Source: Lepus europaeus (taxonomy: Eukaryota > Chordata > Mammalia > Lagomorpha > Leporidae). Taken from it: DNA of 64,000 nt. This document shows positions 42,160 to 53,450 of the stretch, piece after piece. The DNA lies in NCBI RefSeq assembly GCF_033115175.1, contig NC_084844.1, forward strand, positions 37,249,885 through 37,313,884, given 5' to 3'. The position numbers and the translations under genes are program-made. The stretch's first letter is position 1. Each line of letters opens with the position of its first letter. The notes under the pieces are model-generated. The model was not told where the DNA came from. It did not search any database and saw nothing but the letters and a program-made list of their open reading frames with translations.

Positions 42160-42545
42160 CGTGGCTACTTTGGAGGGGAAAAAAATCCCTCGGCTCCAGG
42201 AATGTAACAACAGAAAATAATGAAGGTCTAATAAGGTCAGTGTTCCACCTTAACACCTTTTCGGTTCCAGTTAAAACCTCTACTAATTTGCCAAGAAAAA
42301 CCAGCCTCACTTGGGCCTTATTATTTGAATCACGTCCTGTCTCTTAATTTAAACGAGAGACTCACATAAGGATCTTTTTTTATTTTAAATTACAATGCCG
42401 ACTTTCTTCCAGTTGATTACGGTATATGACTCTCTGTTGGAAGGCCATTATTTTTTGCTATGATTTACAAAGCATTTAAAGCGAAATCAATGTAATAAAT
42501 ATTGAAGTATTGTAATAGATAATTCCATATATTTAACTGGAGACA
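42160..42545. promoter_or_regulatory. Extended AT-rich candidate conserved element
   Basis: This is the largest repeat-free AT-rich island in the window, about 385 bp. It holds GTCTAATAAGGTCAG, CTACTAATTTGCC, CTTAATTTAAACG, TTTTAAATTACAATG, CCAGTTGATTACGG, AAATCAATGTAATAAATATTG and GATAATTCC. No transposon ends or open frame. Regulatory nature is inference. Confidence 0.45.
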
Positions 42546-43955
42546 CAGCACAGCCTGGCTTGGGCAGTCAGGAGAGGAGCTGGGAGAGGATGGGGGGGAG
42601 CCACCCGGTGTCCCCAGGAAGAGGGAACATTGCCTCCGTCCTCCTGCCTTGGTTTACCCAGGATTTGCGGAGCCCTCCCTAGGTTCCTGCACCACGGACA
42701 GCTGGATCAGTTCTGCAGCAGCCAGCTAGTAAGTAGAGGTGGCCACCACAGGCAGGTGGCCACCAGCACTTGTGTAAGCTGGGGTGGGCAGGTTCTGCAG
42801 GGGAAAGATGTGTGCGAGAGGGAGGGGCAGGAAAGGCCTCTTCTAGCCTCACCTCCCCCCCACCCCCCCACCCCCCCGCCTTAACTCCATCCCCATCCAC
42901 GGCCCACCCTGCCTTCCTGTCTTCTACATCTGAGCTGAGCTCTCTCCAGGCCTCTGGCCGCAGCCAGCCTGTGCTGGTCTCTGAGCTGGCCAAACTCAGC
43001 TCCAAGCAAAACAGCCCAGTGCTCACAGGGCTGCCAGCCACGATGAGGCGAGAGGCTGAAGTGGTGCCAGGCTCTCTCAGCCCGCTCAGGCTCACTCTGC
43101 CGGGTACACCAGGCACCGGCCCTACGGCTGCATCTGCAGCACAGGTGTCCCCAGCAGCCCAACTGGCACCCGTCTGGGGACAGGGACCTCTCAGAGAAGA
43201 CTCCCCAGCAGGTTTCTTTGCAGCTGCCCCATGACCTCCCAGCCCCCAGGGGGTGCACAGCCCCTTCTTCCTGGCCTCAGTTATTGCAAATGGGGCACAC
43301 GTCTGGTCCCAGGTGGACCCTGCTCCCAGGTCCCTGGCTTGATTCAGAAGCTCATGTACACCAGCGAGGGAGGCAGGTGTGCGTCACCAACCTCTACAAT
43401 ATACCTGGTGCGGGCTGCGTGCCATCTGCAGAGCCGCTCAGGTGCCATGGGGAGCTCAGCGGGGGTGTTGTGGGCGGTGCTGGGCCCTGCATGCCGGCTT
43501 GTGCTGGAGTGTGCGGATCCACATGTGTGGAGCAGATCCCAGACAGGGGGAGTGCATTGTCCCTTCCCTTCCCTTCCCACCCCAAGCCTTAACTGAAGCT
43601 CCAGGTCCCCAGCTTGAAGACCATTCCTCCATAAACTCCAGGAGGGGACCCACAGAGGGAGAGGGAGCCGAGAAAGATTTACAGCCAGCTGCCTTCCTGA
43701 CACTTCCTTGGCCCATCCCATAAAGTAACGATACTGCCAGATCAATTACCCAGAGTCTCAGGGGACCTTACCCTCGTCCTTGTGGGGTCTTTGGGGGGAG
43801 TCGGGGGGAATGTGGCCAGAGGGATCTGACAGCACCAGTTCCAGCCAGCATGGAGAGGCTCTCACGTCTAACCCTGGGTGTGTGTGTGTTGGGGGTGAGG
43901 ATCGAGTAGGGGAGGGGGGGCATCAGCTGTGAGCACCCAGGAGCAATGGTGGCAT
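42546..43955. other. GC-rich intergenic DNA
   Basis: No gene is supported. Contains C-rich runs (about 42850-42880) and a (CCCTT)3 tract at about 43561-43578. Confidence 0.45.
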
Positions 43956-43959
43956 CAGG

Positions 43960-44112
43960 GATTCAGCACGGGCTTTGAGCAAATCCGAGCTCTAATTTCC
44001 CAGCAAGTTACTCAACCTCTGTGAGCTTTGGTTTACTTCTCTGACGATTTATTGAGGATAGTGTGTGCCGAAGCTGGCGCATCGTAGGCACTCAGCACAA
44101 CCCCAGATGCTT
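43960..44112 (+). mobile_element. MIR SINE
   Basis: GGCTTTGAGCAAATCCGAGC, AGCAAGTTACTCAACCTCTGTGAGC, GTTTACTTCTCTGACGATTT and CATCGTAGGCACTCAGCACAA follow forward MIR. Confidence 0.75.
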
Positions 44113-44673
44113 TCCCTGGTCTGAGATGCAAAGCACTGGTAGTGTTCACAGCCCAGGCAGTGGTTGGGTGCCCGGCCCTGCACACAGCAACACCAGCTGG
44201 CCCCTCTGTCCTCTCTGGCTGTTCTGTGTTTGCCTGTGAGCTTGGGCAGGGCTCTCATCACCTCTCAAGACCACTGCCAGCAGTGATGGAAAGTACTTGG
44301 TCTTTAAGGCCTTAGGTACCCTGATGTAAAGTCCAACAATGAGGACCAGCTGGCAATAGTAAGCAAAGGCAGGAGGCAGGACAGAGTCGGGGTAGATGGG
44401 AAGGCCAGCTGAGGCTGGCACCATCCCAGGGAGGGACCCTGGGCTCTAGCTGGTCACCCTACATCCCTTGTCACCTCTGGCGAGAGACCTCTCTGATATC
44501 ATCCTGGAGAGCCATTGATGAGGTCTGTGACACCTTACTGATGACCCCTCATCTGGAGGGATGGCTGTATCCCCAGAGGTGGGCGTGGGGGACAAGGTAC
44601 CACCCAGCCCCATCTCTCCCACCTGGGGAAACTTCCAGCTTCCCTTTGCGTTTTTGTTTGTTTGTTTGCAGAA

Positions 44674-44975
44674 TTTTTTCAAGGCTTATTTACTTACTTG
44701 AAAGGCAGAGTGACATGGGAGTGGGAGTGGTGGGGGGTGGAGAGAAATCTTTGATCTTTCTATCCACTGGATCACTCTCCCAAACACCCCCAACAGCCAG
44801 GGATAGGCCAGGCTGGAGCCAGGAGCTCCGTCAGGGTTTCCCACATGGGTGGCAGGGATCCAAGCACTTGGGCCACCCTCTGCTGCCTCCCAAGTGCATC
44901 TATAGGGCGCTGGATGTAGGCCCTCAGAGACAGGATGCTGTGCTGTTTCGCCTGCTGCACCACAGCACAGGTCCT
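44674..44975 (-). mobile_element. C-repeat SINE, diverged
   Basis: GGCTTATTTACTTACTTGAAAGGCAGAG tail, CCAGGCTGGAGCCAGGAGC, GGGATCCAAGCACTTGGGCC, and a decayed head ending CTGCACCACAGCACAGG. Confidence 0.85.
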
Positions 44976-44979
44976 TTTA

Positions 44980-45245
44980 GTCCCCTCCCCGCAGTGCCTT
45001 CAGCCATTCAGGGTGACCTGCTCCCAGTTTTCCCAGCCTCCAGCCTCTGCCCAGCCCTGTCCTCCTTCGCTCAGGAATCCTCCCACTTTTCCACCTGCAC
45101 CTGGTTCTGGTTCCCCTCCTCTCCACGTCCTCACTGTTTCACTGCCTGCTTCTCTGTCTTGTTAATTTTTTTGCTTCGTCCCCTCTTCCTCTGCCTTTCT
45201 TCCTCCTCCTGGCCCTTCCCACCTGTTCATTTCTTCTCTCTGTGC
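44980..45245. repeat. Polypyrimidine-rich tract
   Basis: About 265 bp of strongly C/T-biased + strand (for example CCCTCTTCCTCTGCCTTTC). No ordered repeat unit. Confidence 0.6.
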
Positions 45246-45925
45246 GTGACCCAGGGGAGTCGGGGTGGCCCCATCTCCAGGGGCTGGATGCGGAGGCAGG
45301 CGGGGGAGCCGTGCCCTGGCCTGCGTCCCTTTGGTTTCTCTGGGGCTGCAGGAGGCATCAGGAGTTCACTCTCGGGGCAGCTGTCAGCAGCTCAGTGGAT
45401 GGATGAGTGAAAGTGCAGGGGGTGGGGAGGCCAGGGTGCTGGGGAGGGAGCCATCTTGATCTAAAAGTGATGAAATAGTGGGGTTGTTGGATGCTGCGCG
45501 CCGCCCAAGGCACCTCTGCCAGGGGACCCAGCCTCCTGCCTGCCTCTGCCTGTTCCCTGTCTCCATCTAAGGAGTCTCCCTCTGACCTTTCGCAAGCCAG
45601 GGAGCAGAGACCCCTCTGACTCCCCAGACCCCCGCCCAGCCTTTGCCGGCTCCTGCTGAGAGGGGGCTGGGATAGGGGCCCTGGGCAACCTGCAGGGGGA
45701 TGTTTGGGCAGATTAGTGCCCAGAGCTGGCAGGCCTGTGGGGAGGCTCCTGTGGAGGAGGAGAAGGGGATTTTCCATTCTCTGAGCAACTGGATTACACA
45801 GCCAGGGAAGAACTCGCTGCTTAAGCCGCCTCTGCACGGCCCAGCCCCTGCCCTGGCTCTCAGCCCCTCGTGCTCTCAACAGGAATCCTAGCACACTTTG
45901 ACTGGCTTTGTTGTTGTTGTTGTTT
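45246..45925. other. Intergenic DNA, no gene seen
   Basis: No gene or recognised repeat. Confidence 0.45.
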
Positions 45926-45930
45926 GCTTA

Positions 45931-46226
45931 TAAGATTGATTTTATTTATATGAAAGGCAGAGTTAGAGAAAGAACGCTTCAATCTGCTGGTTTACTCCCC
46001 AAATGGCCACTTGCTGGTCCAGGCTGAAGCCAGGAGCCTGGACCTCCATCCTGGTCTCCCACGTGGGTACAGGGGCCTAAGGACTTGGGCCCTGTTCCTG
46101 TTTTCCCAGGCACATTAATGGGATGCTGGATTAGAAGTGAATCAGCCAGGGCTTAAACTGGCGCTCCAACATGGGATGCCGGCGCTGCAGGTGGCAGCCT
46201 AACCCACTGCACCACAGCGCCAGCCC
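45931..46226 (-). mobile_element. C-repeat SINE
   Basis: AAGATTGATTTTATTTATATGAAAGGCAGAG tail, GGTCTCCCACGTGGGTACAG, head end CTAACCCACTGCACCACAGCGCCAGCC. The GA tract is short. Confidence 0.92.
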
Positions 46227-46371
46227 TAGCTGGCCTGCTTTTAAGGTGCCTTTGTCATGTGAGCCAGGTTTGGGGTAAAGCCATGTCTCGTTTTTCCCTC
46301 TCCTACCCCCAAGCTCTTATACCAAAGAGGAGACCAAAAAGAACCAGCTTGTGGCCACCTCCTCCAACTGT

Positions 46372-46482
46372 CATCTATGTTGAAGAGCCCAGGTCTGGAA
46401 GATGTAGCTCAGAGAGGTCAAGTGACTTACTACAGTCACACAGCAAGTGAAAGACAACCAGGACAGTCTGCAGTGAGGTCTG
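46372..46482 (-). mobile_element. MIR SINE fragment
   Basis: CTCAGAGAGGTCAAGTGACTTACTACAGTCACACAGCAAGTG is near-consensus reverse MIR. Confidence 0.85.
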
Positions 46483-46721
46483 TGTCTGTGAGTGTGTTCT
46501 CCCCAGCGAGCCAGGTTCGTGCCCGACTCTGGTTCTCCCCCACCAGGAGGAGGTTTGGTCCTGAATATTTCTTAGCCCAACATATGCCATGGGGGAGAAG
46601 AACTGGCTCATGTTTGATCTCTCAGGGTGTGGGAGACCAGACCATGGCAGACAGTGGAAGAGGGTGAAAGGGGTGGGGTTGGGGACATCAGCTTTAAAAA
46701 ATCCAACATCTTTTTTTTTTA

Positions 46722-47382
46722 AAAGATTTATTTATTTATTTATTTATTTTTTGACAGGCAGAGTGGACAGTGAGAGAGAGAGAGAGAGAGACAGAAAGGT
46801 CTTCCTTTTGCCATTGGTTCACCCTCCAATGGCCGCCACAGCCAGCGTGCTGCAGCCGGTGCACCGCGCTGATCCGATGGCAGGAGCCAGGTGCTTATCC
46901 TGGTCTCCCATGGGCTGCAGGGCCCAAGCACTTGGGCCATCCTCCACTGCACTCCCGGGCCATAGCAGAAAGCTGGCCTGGAAGAGGGGCAACCGGGACA
47001 GAATCTGGAGCCCCGACCGGGACTCGAACCCGGTGTGCCGGTGCCGCAAGGCGGAGGATTAGCCTATTGAGCCGTGGCGCCGGCCTATTTATTTGTTTGA
47101 AAGGCAAAGTTACAGATGGAGAGAGAGAGAGAGAAAGAGATCTTCCATCCGCTGGTTCACTGCCCAAATGGCTGCAATGGCCAAGGCTGGGCCAGGAGCT
47201 TCATCCAGGTCTCCCACGTGGGTGCAGGGGCCCAAGGACGTGGGCCATCTTCTACTGCTTTCCCAGGCACATTAGCAGGGAGCTGGAACAGAAGTAGAGC
47301 AGCTGGGACTCCAGCCGGCACCCCTATGGGATGACAGCGTCCCAAGTGGCTGCTTTACCCACTACACCACAGCGCCAGCCTC
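46722..47382 (-). mobile_element. C-repeat SINE split by a younger SINE
   Basis: The tail AAGATTTATTTATTTATTTA (46722-46748) is parted from its body (47086-47382, TTATTTGTTTGAAAGGCAAAG to TACACCACAGCGCCAGCC) by the nested copy. Confidence 0.9.
46749..47085 (-). mobile_element. Young C-repeat SINE nested in an older copy
   Basis: TTTTGACAGGCAGAGTGGACAG to head end TAGCCTATTGAGCCGTGGCGCCGGCC, inserted in the TATTTATT tail of the older element. Confidence 0.95.
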
Positions 47383-47397
47383 TGAATGAATGTCTTG

Positions 47398-47570
47398 ACA
47401 TCTAGTCACCCACTAACTTGCTGTGTGGCCTTAGACAAACCCTTCTGTTTTTCTCTGTGCGAGATGGAGAAAAAAATGTCTTAGACTTGTTCCAAAGGTT
47501 GAGTGAGACAAGGTTCTGGAAGAGCACCAAGCCCAGCACCTCAGATACACTGGCTGCTCCATAAAGAGCA
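47398..47570 (+). mobile_element. MIR SINE
   Basis: CTAACTTGCTGTGTGGCCTTAGACAAACCCTTCTG, GCGAGATGGAGAAAAAAATG, AAGCCCAGCACCTCAGATAC in forward MIR order. Confidence 0.75.
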
Positions 47571-49235
47571 GTGGGAGCAGAAATCGTTACCCAGGGGCCG
47601 TGTCACACAGGAGGGCGAATCCATCGTGCTTGCTCGCTGGCTGCTGGCCTCCCCCTCTTGGTGGAAGGTTACTGGGGGGTCATGCTGCACACCCTGCGTG
47701 CACTTTCTAGAAAGAGTCCCCACATAAGAGGCCCAGAGCCCCCGCCCTCACCCCATGTGGCCCCTAGAGTGGGGGGCTGACGGAGTGGGCGTCTCTGACC
47801 TTTCTGATGGCCTGTGTCCCCTTCCAATCAGCAAATTTCTATGATCCTGTGACCTCCCAAAGCCCTGTCCTGCTAATTGTTTTATGATCTTCCCTACAGA
47901 GTTCTCTCTCTGCCTTCCCTGTCCCCAGTCCCCTTTCAGTAGATCCTAGTCAAAATAAACAATGTTTATGACCAGAGCAGGATTCAAGGTCTGCCATGCA
48001 AACAAATGCAGAGCCCTTTGAAGAGGCCTGGGGATCCATCACCTCCTGGGACTGATGTGCCCCAGGCCTGGGAGAGGTGCATCCCAGGCAGGGGTACCAC
48101 CTGGGACGCTGGGCTCCGGATCTGGATTTAGGAGGGATCCTGTGCTGTTTGGGGGGCTCCCTTGTCTGTACCAAGCCTATCCTCCACTGCCAGGGGAGGT
48201 TCGGGTCTGGCTGCGGCTGGAGACATCCACTGTAACCAACAGCAACTCCACCGTGTGTGTGTGTGTGTGTGTGTGTCCCCGCGGGGACTGAGAACTGACT
48301 GCATGTGTCACCAGGGGAAAAGGAGATAAAACTAGGGCAGGGGCGGGGGCGGGGGCCACATAAAAAGGCAAATGGAAAAGCAGGAGTCTTGACCTGATCA
48401 GGAATCCCATGCTCACCAGGATGGGGGAGCCACAGTGCCACACTGGGACAAAAATCCAAATGTCTCAGTGGCCAGCGGTGCTAGCGGGAGACAGGAAGAC
48501 AGTGGGAACAAAAAGAACCAGACTCCACTCAGAGATTCCCTTGGAGGCCCAAGGGTCAGCTTAGGGAGCACTCACCCAAGTGAACAGTGATGGCCCAAGT
48601 GAACAGTGATGGCCCTCTGCAGGTGCACGACAGAAGCCCCCCCCCCCCCACGCTTAACCTCCTGCCATCAGAGAAAGGGGCCTGAGGTTGCAGGCTGCAT
48701 CCTGGTCCTTGCCGCTTTGCCTTCAGCTTGGGTCTGGGCGGGACTTGGCCTCTTCCTGCACGGTGGCCTCAGGGAGCAGGGTTGTTGTCAAGGGGCCCTG
48801 GGACCGCCTAGGGAGCCTTTGCTGGAGAATGTTAACACGGGATTCCCCAAGGCCCAGGCCCGACAGCAGCTTTCTGGGCCAGGGCTCCGGATCTGGGGCA
48901 TGGCCCGGGGCCCGGGGCCCTGGTGTGCTCCAGCTCAGGGCTGGGGGAGAGAGGGAGAACGGTCCTCCCGAGACCTGTGCCTTATCATTTATCCTGCTAA
49001 AAATAGCATGAGAGCCAACAGGTAGGGTGAGGAGCCAGGCAGGACATGTGTGTGCCACAGCCACTTAAACTGGCTTTCAAGGTATCTACCACTTTTCTCA
49101 GGCATGTGTGGTATTTGTAGATGCGGCATTTAGTTCGTGTCGGATGAGTGAGTCAGAGGACGGAAGACTGGAAAGAAAGCGGAGAAGGAGAACTGGAAGC
49201 GCAGGCACGAGCTTTTACAGGACAGAGGTGGTCTG
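47571..49235. other. Intergenic DNA with simple repeats
   Basis: No gene is supported. Contains (GT)12 at 48253-48276, a GGGGCGGGGGCGGGGGCC tract near 48340-48357 and a C12 run near 48637-48649. A 19-base phrase around AAGTGAACAGTGATGGCCC is duplicated at about 48577-48613. Confidence 0.5.
48253..48276. repeat. (GT)12 microsatellite
   Basis: 24 bases of uninterrupted GT. Confidence 0.95.
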
Positions 49236-49237
49236 CT

Positions 49238-49469
49238 CAGGGGCAGGTGTCTGGTGCAGCAGCTAAGATGCTGCTCGGAGGCCCACACTGCCTATCAGGG
49301 TACCTGAGTTTGAGTCCCAGCCCTGCTTCTGCTTCCAGCTTCCTGTTACCGTGTTCTCAGATACAGCACCTGACAGCCCAGCTTTGGCTGTTGTGGGCAT
49401 CTGAGGAGTCAATTAGTGGGCGGAAGATCTCTCTCTCTCTCTCTCTCAATACATTTTTAAAAATAATTT
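49238..49469 (+). mobile_element. C-repeat SINE, internally deleted
   Basis: GGTGTCTGGTGCAGCAGCTAAGATG head, CAGGGTACCTGAGTTTGAGTCCC, then a jump to GGCTGTTGTGGGCATCTGAGG, a CT stretch and ATACATTTTTAAAAATAA. Confidence 0.85.
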
Positions 49470-49617
49470 AGAATTCTAAACAAAAATGTTTGTTCAAAAT
49501 GGTTGTCTCCCTATATGGAATGGAAATGATTCGGATCGGCTTTTTATGACCTTGCACGAATCCACCTGGGGCTTTGAGCACAGCGTCCTTATTACAGTGC
49601 TTTGCAGATGTGAGTGC

Positions 49618-49727
49618 TTCAGAAAGTTTGCAGGAAATGGAATTAAAAGACAAGCTTATTGTGTGCAAGACGTTGTGAAGTCTACGCACAGTTGTTCCAT
49701 AATACACATGTTCCATGAACCTTCTGA
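49618..49727 (+). mobile_element. MITE-like element, copy C
   Basis: Left end TTCAGAAAGTTTGCAGGAAATGG and right end ATGTTCCATGAACCTTCTGA are imperfect inverted repeats. The inside AATTAAAAGACAAGCTTATT matches the other copies. Confidence 0.65.
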
Positions 49728-49800
49728 ACCTCCATCATATTTAAAGGTTCTCCGAGGCATAGAACCTCAAGGCTGCAGGGGCCCTGGAGGCCACCCAGGA

Positions 49801-49970
49801 CAGTGGTTCTCAGCCTTGGCGGAACACAGAATCAGCTCCGACGAGATGAGGCGCTGCAGACGCACTTCCAAAGCTAATGCTCTAATTGGCCCTGGGCCCC
49901 CGGGGCCCCGGCATCTGCATTTTTTTGGAAAGGCTGACTCCAGATGGAGTCACTGTGCAGCCAGGGCAGA
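49801..49970 (+). mobile_element. MER5-type non-autonomous hAT element
   Basis: Starts CAGTGGTTCTCAGCCTTGGC, includes ACACAGAATCAGCTCCGACG and GGCATCTGCATTTTTTTGGAAAG, and fades at TGTGCAGCCAGGGCAG, the expected inverted end. Confidence 0.8.
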
Positions 49971-50730
49971 CGATCCCTCAACCCCCACCACGTGCCGCCC
50001 CCTACCCGGTCTAGGCCAGTACCTTCAGCCCTGTCTTGTAAGGTTCTGCCTCTGTGGATGCAATCACAGATCAAAACTATTCAGGAGAAAGAACTTCGTC
50101 CGTACTGAACATGGGCAGACTTCTTTACTCGGACAGCGTAGCTATTTCCATAGCCCTTGCAGGGCACGGCCTTAGGGGTCACAAGTGATCAGCGTGACCT
50201 GAAGTACCAGGATGTACGCAGCTTACAGGCAGGCACTGCGCCCTTTCATCTGAGGCATTTGAATGTCTTTAGGCTGCAGTGTCTGCAGATCCTGGAACTG
50301 GACCCCCGGGGATGCAGAAGGAGAGCGTACTTCCCAGATGCAGACAGGCCCCGAGGCAGGTGGCCCAGGCTCACACGGCTGACTGGCAGCAGAGGCAAGA
50401 CCAGAGAGACTGCTCAGGTGTCCTCTGGGACACGTTTGTGAAACGCACAAACATGAAGGAGTACCCGTGCTGGGGCCCGGCTGGCCCGCGCCAGCGTTTC
50501 TGTATTTCTCCTCTCAGAGGCCAAGCAGGCTGGCGTCTTCACCCTGCTCCTCCAAGCCTTCCATCCCGAAGGTTCAGGGCCACACCGGGCAGACACACAC
50601 AGTCCCCAGCTCAAACACTGCCCCCCCCCCCAGGTCTGCAACCTCGGGGAGTCACAGGGTGGTACTTGTTCCTTGGCCAAACGGAGCATGTGAGTGAACA
50701 TCATGCATGCACAAACGTGTGATTGTGCTG
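49971..50730. other. Intergenic DNA, no gene seen
   Basis: No gene is supported. A C-run lies near 50625-50635. Confidence 0.45.
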
Positions 50731-50745
50731 CAAAAGGCTCATGGA

Positions 50746-51072
50746 GTGGTGAGTGTTGGGGTTCAGCAGGTTAAACCCTGCTTGGAAAACCCACATCCCC
50801 TATGGGACTACTGGGTCAAGTCTAGGCTACTCTGCTTCCCAACTAGCTCCTTGCCCATGTGCCTAGGAGGCAGCAGATGATGGCCCAAGTGCTTGGGCCC
50901 CTGTTACTCTGTGGGAGACCTGGATGTATTTGGCTTGGCCCAGGCTTGGCTGTTGTGGGCATGTGGGGAGTGAACACCAGAGGATGGAAGATCTCTCTTT
51001 CCCTCTCTGTCTCTCTCTGTCTTTCAACTAGATGAAGAATAAATGTTAGCAACAACCAAAAAAAAAAAAAAA
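50746..51072 (+). mobile_element. C-repeat SINE inserted in a MITE end
   Basis: GTGTTGGGGTTCAGCAGGTT head, GTGGGAGACCTGGATGTATT, CATGTGGGGAGTGAACACC, A-rich tail. The words at its borders, AAAGGCTCATGGA and AAAGGTTTGTGGA (10 of 13 identical), look like a duplicated MITE terminus. Confidence 0.9.
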
Positions 51073-51075
51073 AAA

Positions 51076-51255
51076 GGTTTGTGGAAATGTGGAATTAAAC
51101 ATTTGTTTTGGTGCAAAAATTTTTGAAATCCATTTTTATAATCCACATTTTTCACGAGCTTCTTGAAAACCAATCATATGTATGGAAAATTTTTGGGCAC
51201 CAAAATAAACTCACCTTTTAATTCCATTTTCTGCAAGCCTTTAGAAAGCCCCTCA
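51076..51255. mobile_element. Two MITE-like copies in inverted orientation (D and E)
   Basis: 51076-51168 carries GGAATTAAACATTTGTTTTGGTGCAAAAATTT in the forward sense. 51176-51250 carries the same words reversed (GGGCACCAAAATAAACTCACC, TTTTAATTCCATTTTCTGC). Together they form a long imperfect palindrome. Confidence 0.65.
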
Positions 51256-51640
51256 CACATGGCTGCTCAGCTGCTGTGCAGAGCAGTCCCTGTGTGTGGA
51301 GGCACATTGGGACGTGGCAGTGAGAGTGTTCACGTGAGCACGCATGTGTACAACATGGACACTGAGCTTAGCATCTGTCCGTGTCTCGGCACACGTACGC
51401 ATGTGAGAAAAGGTAAGAAATGTACTGAAGATTTGGAAAGGGCGCCTGGTGTGTGCGTCACTGCGTGTATCCGCGGTTGTGTATCTGAACATAACAGCAT
51501 CGACTTTTACTGCTGAAGACGTACGACACTGCGCACACAGCTGGCCGGCCCTGCGCCTGTGTGACTCGCAGCCTGTGTGCAGGGTGCAGGTTTACGGGAG
51601 AGAGAACAGTTTCTGCTGTTTCTATCACATTTCTCTGAAG
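51256..51640. other. GT-rich intergenic DNA
   Basis: No gene. Loosely GT/CA-rich words; nothing ordered. Confidence 0.4.
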
Positions 51641-51654
51641 TCATCACTGGGAAA

Positions 51655-51925
51655 TGTATGTGTCGGAAACCGGTATCTTTCATGCCTAACTATATCTCGC
51701 CGTCTATAAATGAAACACGATACTGTGCCGACCGAGATGCTACACATTAACGTTGTTTATCATTGATAGAATTAAATAACCCATGCAAGGCCCCAGTAGC
51801 ATTTCTTACGATTTTATTTAACACTATTTTGGCCAGGCAGCATTTGGCAAATGTGCGCGTCCGCTGTAGATGACTGAATCACACGTTTGTAGGATGTAAC
51901 GCACGCACAACACGTGAGGCTAACA
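51655..51925. promoter_or_regulatory. Candidate conserved non-coding element
   Basis: AT-rich yet CpG-retaining unique DNA: CTATATCTCGCCGTCTATAA, ACATTAACGTTGTTTATCATTGATAG (forkhead/SOX/GATA-like words, about 51745-51770), CTTACGATTTTATTTAACAC. No repeat features. Regulatory role inferred. Confidence 0.42.
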
Positions 51926-52193
51926 GAGGCGCACCGGCTACAAACCTCAGCTGGCCCCATTCTCCTGAGGCTCACCTACACCCCCTCCCCCATCCCTGAT
52001 TAAAACCCACCCCTTCCCACCTCTCTGGGCAGGGGGTCCCTGCATTTGTGGTAAAGGCAGACAAAGAGGAAGGTGAGGATGTGGGGTTGGGGAAGAGATA
52101 ACACTCTAAGACCCGTCTCTGGAATGCGCCTACTCCTCCCCGTCTGTCAGAGGCAGGCCCACGCCCCTGCATGTGTTAAAACAGGGGCACCAA

Positions 52194-52505
52194 GGCCTGC
52201 GGCGCCGGAACACCGGGTTCTAGTCCCAGTTGGGGCGCCAGATTCTGTCCCGATTGCCCCTCTTCCAGGCCAGCTCTCTGCTATGGCCCGGGAAGGCAGT
52301 GAAGGATGGCCCAAGTCCTTGGGCCCTGCACCCGCATGGGAGACCAGGAGAAGAAGCACCTGGCTCCTGGCTTCAGATCAGCATGGTGCGCCGGCCACAG
52401 CAGCCATTGGGGGGTGAGCCAACGGTAAAGGAAGACCTTTCTCTCTGACTCTCACTGTCCACTCTGCCTGTCAAAAAACAAAAAAACAAAAAAAAAAAAA
52501 AAAAG
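52194..52505 (+). mobile_element. Young C-repeat SINE, 5'-truncated
   Basis: Begins inside the tRNA-related head at GCGGCGCCGGAACACCGGG and ends with CTGCCTGTC and an A-rich tail. GGGGCACCAA flanks it (52184-52193 and 52506-52515), so the truncation happened on insertion. Confidence 0.96.
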
Positions 52506-52518
52506 GGGGCACCAAAGG

Positions 52519-53410
52519 AAGCTCCTCAGAAAGAGGAACAGGAGCGGCGTGTGTGTCCACGCAGCCGTACAGCCCTCGTTAGGCGACTCGTGCACAGGAA
52601 TGGTTTCCTGCTTTCTTCTTTTTTACGGGAAAGCCAGATCCTACCTGGAGCCCACAGGAGAACCCGCTCACCCGGAGCCTCAGGCCTGCCCGCCCTCCTT
52701 CCCAAGTGTGTGCCGACAGTCAGGACAGTCAGCCGGCTAGAATGGATGAGAAGGGACTAGAAGGAGAGCTTCCCATGTGGAGTTAGGGTCTGTGGCCACC
52801 AGGCCCAGCCTGAGCAGGAGCAGGACGGTGGCATAATCACAAAGGAGCATCAAAGGAGCTGCAGGTGCCTCCTCCCCAGCCACTGGGTGGGGAAGAAACT
52901 GCATTCGGTCCCCAAAGGTGATGAAGAAATGGCACTCGTAGGTCTCCCCACATCGGCCGAGGATGTCACACTCAGCCTCAGAGCTCCGCTCCTGCAGGAC
53001 GCCGACTGAGACAAGGAGCTCCTCCCTCTGCCCGCTTGCCTGTGTTCTGAGTCTCTCCCGTTGCCTTTTTTCTCCTACCGAGATCCCCTAGGCTGCATCC
53101 AATTTAAGCTGTGCTTGGCCTCATTCCACCCCCATTCCCAAAATCCTCTGCCACCAGCACCAGGGCAGCCACCAGAACCGTCTTTTCAGACAGCCCTGGC
53201 CCCACTGCACCAGCAGGGACATTGGCTGACCTGCCTGGGGACAGCTGAGTGTCGGCCCAGCCCCAGAAAGAATGGTATCATGCTCACACCTCACACTGCT
53301 GCACGGTGCCAGGGGCTGGCCCCTGAGTGAGTACCGAAGGAAAAAAGTTTCCTAACATTTGCATGCAGAGCGAGAACGGTGACAAACACCCATCAGGGTG
53401 TGCACTCCCC
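52519..53410. other. Intergenic DNA, no gene seen
   Basis: No gene or recognised repeat. Confidence 0.45.
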
Positions 53411-53411
53411 A

Positions 53412-53450
53412 ACACACACATACGCGCACACACACACACATATACACACA
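53412..53450. repeat. Alternating CA/CG/TA microsatellite
   Basis: 39 bases of strict purine-pyrimidine alternation, mainly CA with internal TACGCG and TATA. Confidence 0.95.
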
